Shown here: positions 12,097 through 13,879 of the stretch, one piece after another
Layout of the letters: each line of letters starts with the position of its first letter
Position numbering within the stretch: position 1 is the stretch's first letter
Assembly: GCA_030620655.1 (NCBI GenBank)
Contig: JAUXEH010000038.1
Span: 1-13,879, forward strand
Source of the DNA: Candidatus Aminicenantota bacterium
GTDB taxonomy: Bacteria; Acidobacteriota; Aminicenantia; Aminicenantales; Aminicenantaceae
Reading direction: 5' to 3'
DNA: 13,879 bases
Translations under genes and position numbers: made by a program
Notes under the pieces: model-generated
What the model saw: only the letters and a program-made list of their open reading frames with translations
Databases searched by the model: none
What the model was told of the DNA's origin: nothing

Positions 12097-13592
12097 TAGA
12101 CGATCTGGGCGTCGAATTTGCAGAGCTGGCAGAAGTCTTTAATCTGGTGTTTGTAGTCGCCGTAGAAGAATATCTGGTGGAAGCCGGGGAAGCTGAGGAC
12201 TTCCTGATAGCCGTCGAATTTGACCTTGACCGAAACGACGCATCCGCCGGAGGGCGGCACGTCCATATTCTCCAGCACCGAACCGGCTGAGATCAGCACC
12301 TTCGAGGGCGTGTCGGTTTCCTTGGAGCCGTCCCCTTTGCCCGGCAACAGGTCGATACTCGTCACCCTGTGTCCAACCTGCCACAGTGTTCGCGGCACGG
12401 CGTCCCGGCTGCCGTGGTGGTGCATCAAATCGAACGGTTCCGGCCCTGCCTCGAAGCCATTAAGCTTTGTCGGGCACGAGCAATGCGCGCCGATAATCGA
12501 ATCGTCAGCCGTATCGGCCACCGGATCCTGCTGGAATCCCGGTCTATCGAATAAATACTGCGTGATAATGTGAGAGGCCACCGCGCCGTAGTCGGCTTCG
12601 CAGGCGGCGGGGATGCCGTCATCGTTCATCCGCGACCAGGCGATGCAGGGCAAGCTCACCTTGATCTTGCCGAGGGCGCCGAGGCAATCCATCGTGATCG
12701 CATCAGCTTGTTCCCTTTCGAGAATCTTTCCGGCTACGTAGTAGCTCTTGACGCCGTTGATTACGTCCTGGCGCGTTGCGCCCGTAATCTGGCGGGCCCG
12801 GCGGAGATAATCGTCGGCCATCGCCAAGATATCTTTGCTATCGGGAGTATGGTGGTACTGCTCGATGAACGTTGTTGCCGGCACGACTTGCATTTGTATG
12901 CCCGTATCGGCAAGGGGCTCTTCGGAGCGTTTCCTTCCCTTTATCACAACGCACCGCGTTCGACGCATCTTGGCCGCGGCGCAGAGCATCTTCATCCCGT
13001 AAGCCGCCTGGCTGAAATCGTTCGTGGAGTAGACGACACAGCCGGGCGTCTCGGCCAAGTGGATCGTGTTGGTTGTAAACGATGTGCCCAGCGGTGAGTA
13101 GATGATCGACGGAATCTTGCTCCTGGCGACCTTCTGGGCGCTCGGCCAGGAGTGTTCTTGGCGATCCATCATAACGAGCACCATCCCATCGACCTTTTCC
13201 GCTTCCGTTTCGGCGATCCAGCCTTCCGCATCGGCTAGATTGTAGAGAGGTTCGCTGCGAAGGTCGAACTTCGCTTCGAGCCTCCTGGCCGTATTTTTCA
13301 TCTTCTCAGTGTACATCTTCTGTGCGGCTTTGCCGTCATAGACCGCCCCCGGCCAGCGCATGCCGTACTCGCCTTTTCGACGGACAAAAGCGGCTTTAAT
13401 CTTCGGCACATGTTTCGACGCCGGGCCGCACGCACGGATGGGATTCCGTGTCACCATCGGCTCGCTCGCCCATACATGAGTACCTTGCAGCAGGACCGAG
13501 CCGGCTATCAAGCCGGCTGTGTGACCGATGAATTGCCGCCGACTAAGGCTATGGCTGCAGTTGCACTTTAAGGGGCATCGTCCAGAACTCAT
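12096..13592 (-). CDS. Tat-exported L-fucose/L-arabinose isomerase-like protein
   Basis: A 498-residue protein whose C-terminal half resembles the fucose/arabinose isomerase family: GIPAACEADYGAVASHIITQ (E332, D334) followed by DDSIIGAHCSCP (H370) matches the family pattern of a metal-binding acidic pair and a later histidine. The N-terminal half has alternating beta/alpha segments typical of this fold. Unlike the cytoplasmic sugar isomerases it carries a Tat signal (SLSRRQFIG, R18-R19, hydrophobic stretch, likely cleavage after VWA), so it probably acts in the periplasm with a metal inserted before export. Similar Tat-tagged proteins occur in Planctomycetota and related environmental lineages. 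The substrate is unknown and true isomerase activity is not certain. An unusual Cys cluster (C6, C10, C12) precedes the twin arginine. AAGGAG 6 nt before the ATG at 13592 fixes the start. A start at 13685 would add 31 residues but lacks support. GC is visibly lower than in the neighbouring genes. Confidence 0.75.
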   Translation of the reverse strand: MSSGRCPLKCNCSHSLSRRQFIGHTAGLIAGSVLLQGTHVWASEPMVTRNPIRACGPASKHVPKIKAAFVRRKGEYGMRWPGAVYDGKAAQKMYTEKMKNTARRLEAKFDLRSEPLYNLADAEGWIAETEAEKVDGMVLVMMDRQEHSWPSAQKVARSKIPSIIYSPLGTSFTTNTIHLAETPGCVVYSTNDFSQAAYGMKMLCAAAKMRRTRCVVIKGRKRSEEPLADTGIQMQVVPATTFIEQYHHTPDSKDILAMADDYLRRARQITGATRQDVINGVKSYYVAGKILEREQADAITMDCLGALGKIKVSLPCIAWSRMNDDGIPAACEADYGAVASHIITQYLFDRPGFQQDPVADTADDSIIGAHCSCPTKLNGFEAGPEPFDLMHHHGSRDAVPRTLWQVGHRVTSIDLLPGKGDGSKETDTPSKVLISAGSVLENMDVPPSGGCVVSVKVKFDGYQEVLSFPGFHQIFFYGDYKHQIKDFCQLCKFDAQIV

Positions 13593-13622
13593 CGTTATCT
13601 CCTTATTTCCTGCATTGTCCCT

Positions 13623-13685
13623 GACCTGCCCCCAAATATCCTTCCAGGTCTTATTTAGAATAAGCCATGTGGAGTTCATATTCAA
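13623..13685 (-). promoter_or_regulatory. Putative promoter and dyads upstream of the isomerase-like gene
   Basis: On the minus strand TTGAAT (13680-13685) and TATTCT (13657-13662) are 17 bp apart, a moderate sigma-70 match. The -10 lies inside the palindrome CTTATT-TAG-AATAAG (13650-13664, plus-strand reading), a candidate operator. GACCTG (13623-13628) and CAGGTC (13645-13650) form a further inverted repeat at the start of the predicted leader. The other bases between 13593 and 13797 show no gene that I can support. Confidence 0.35.
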
Positions 13686-13797
13686 TGATCAAAGTAAAGA
13701 GTTTGAGATAATCGTTTATTTCCCAGAGGGCCGCAAAGAAAACGTAAATGGGATTACTGAAGATTGGGGGAACTCCTAGCAGGAAACATGACCGTGC

Positions 13798-13879
13798 CTA
13801 GAAGCGCCACAGGTAAGAGGCCTTGAAGAACAGGCCGCGCTGCGTCTCCAGGTAGCGGTCGGCTGGTTCGTATCTGTCC
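13798..13879 (-). CDS. C-terminal end of an outer-membrane beta-barrel protein (partial)
   Basis: The last 26 codons of a gene that enters from the right edge on the minus strand, ending at a TAG (13798-13800). The peptide ends in GLFFKASYLWRF. The terminal Phe, with Trp at -3, Tyr at -5 and further hydrophobic residues at alternating positions, is the C-terminal strand signature recognised by the BAM machinery. The parent could be a TonB-dependent or DUF5916-type barrel, but too little is present to say. It is the main sequence evidence that the organism has an outer membrane. Confidence 0.6.
   Translation of the reverse strand, partial: DRYEPADRYLETQRGLFFKASYLWRF

Noticed and set aside
13593..13685. 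31-residue N-terminal extension of the isomerase-like protein
   Set aside because: The Tat motif is already 18 residues from the preferred start, which has AAGGAG at 6 nt. The extension would begin at the predicted -35 element.
13528..13779. Plus-strand frame of 83 codons at the right end
   Set aside because: It runs antisense over the start of the isomerase-like gene, has no ribosome site and resembles no family that I recognise.
1..13879. tRNA, rRNA, CRISPR, insertion sequence or phage attachment features
   Set aside because: No repeat-spacer array, transposase motif, terminal inverted repeats with target duplications, or cloverleaf-like sequence was seen in the intergenic regions.

Overview
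The window looks like a chromosomal stretch of a diderm (Gram-negative-type) bacterium with fairly high GC. The evidence is a protein ending in an outer-membrane beta-barrel C-terminal signature, two exported proteins with twin-arginine signals, a periplasmic-type M16 peptidase and extended Shine-Dalgarno sequences. The gene content resembles Acidobacteriota or Aminicenantota-like lineages: a PadR regulator beside a duplicated FtsX-type permease with no ATPase, an NHL/6-bladed beta-propeller protein, and a Tat-exported fucose-isomerase-like protein. This placement is inference from protein style, since no rRNA or marker gene is present. I see no mobile elements, CRISPR arrays, tRNAs or rRNAs.

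Left part, plus strand. An M24 (Xaa-Pro dipeptidase-like) metallopeptidase with a Tat signal and lipobox (156-1430) is followed by a six-TM sensor histidine kinase (about 1550-3055) that has its own promoter and no response regulator beside it.

Centre, plus strand. An AT-rich region of about 190 bp carries a perfect-consensus sigma-70 promoter, an upstream A/T element and a dyad across the spacer. It drives a tightly packed operon: a PadR repressor (3245-3616), two tandem paralogous membrane proteins with an N-terminal HAAS/DUF1700-like helical domain and a C-terminal 'Sensor'-like membrane domain (3609-4493, 4507-5400), and an 8-TM duplicated FtsX/MacB-type permease (5393-7792). The genes overlap or nearly touch, which suggests translational coupling. 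No ABC ATPase is encoded in the window. This is the most interesting system here: a self-regulated envelope-sensing module whose permease may have no cognate ATPase. A secreted NHL beta-propeller protein (7867-9084) follows and may be co-transcribed.

Right part, minus strand. A two-unit M16 zinc peptidase of the PqqL type (9093-11939) converges on the beta-propeller gene with only 8 bp between stop codons. Its leader holds a well-formed promoter and a hairpin next to the ribosome binding site. Upstream lies a Tat-exported protein related to the L-fucose/L-arabinose isomerase family (12096-13592), with lower-GC flanks. At the right edge is the last 26 codons of an outer-membrane barrel protein.

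Coding stretches account for nearly all of the window. No gene-free stretch exceeds about 210 bp.
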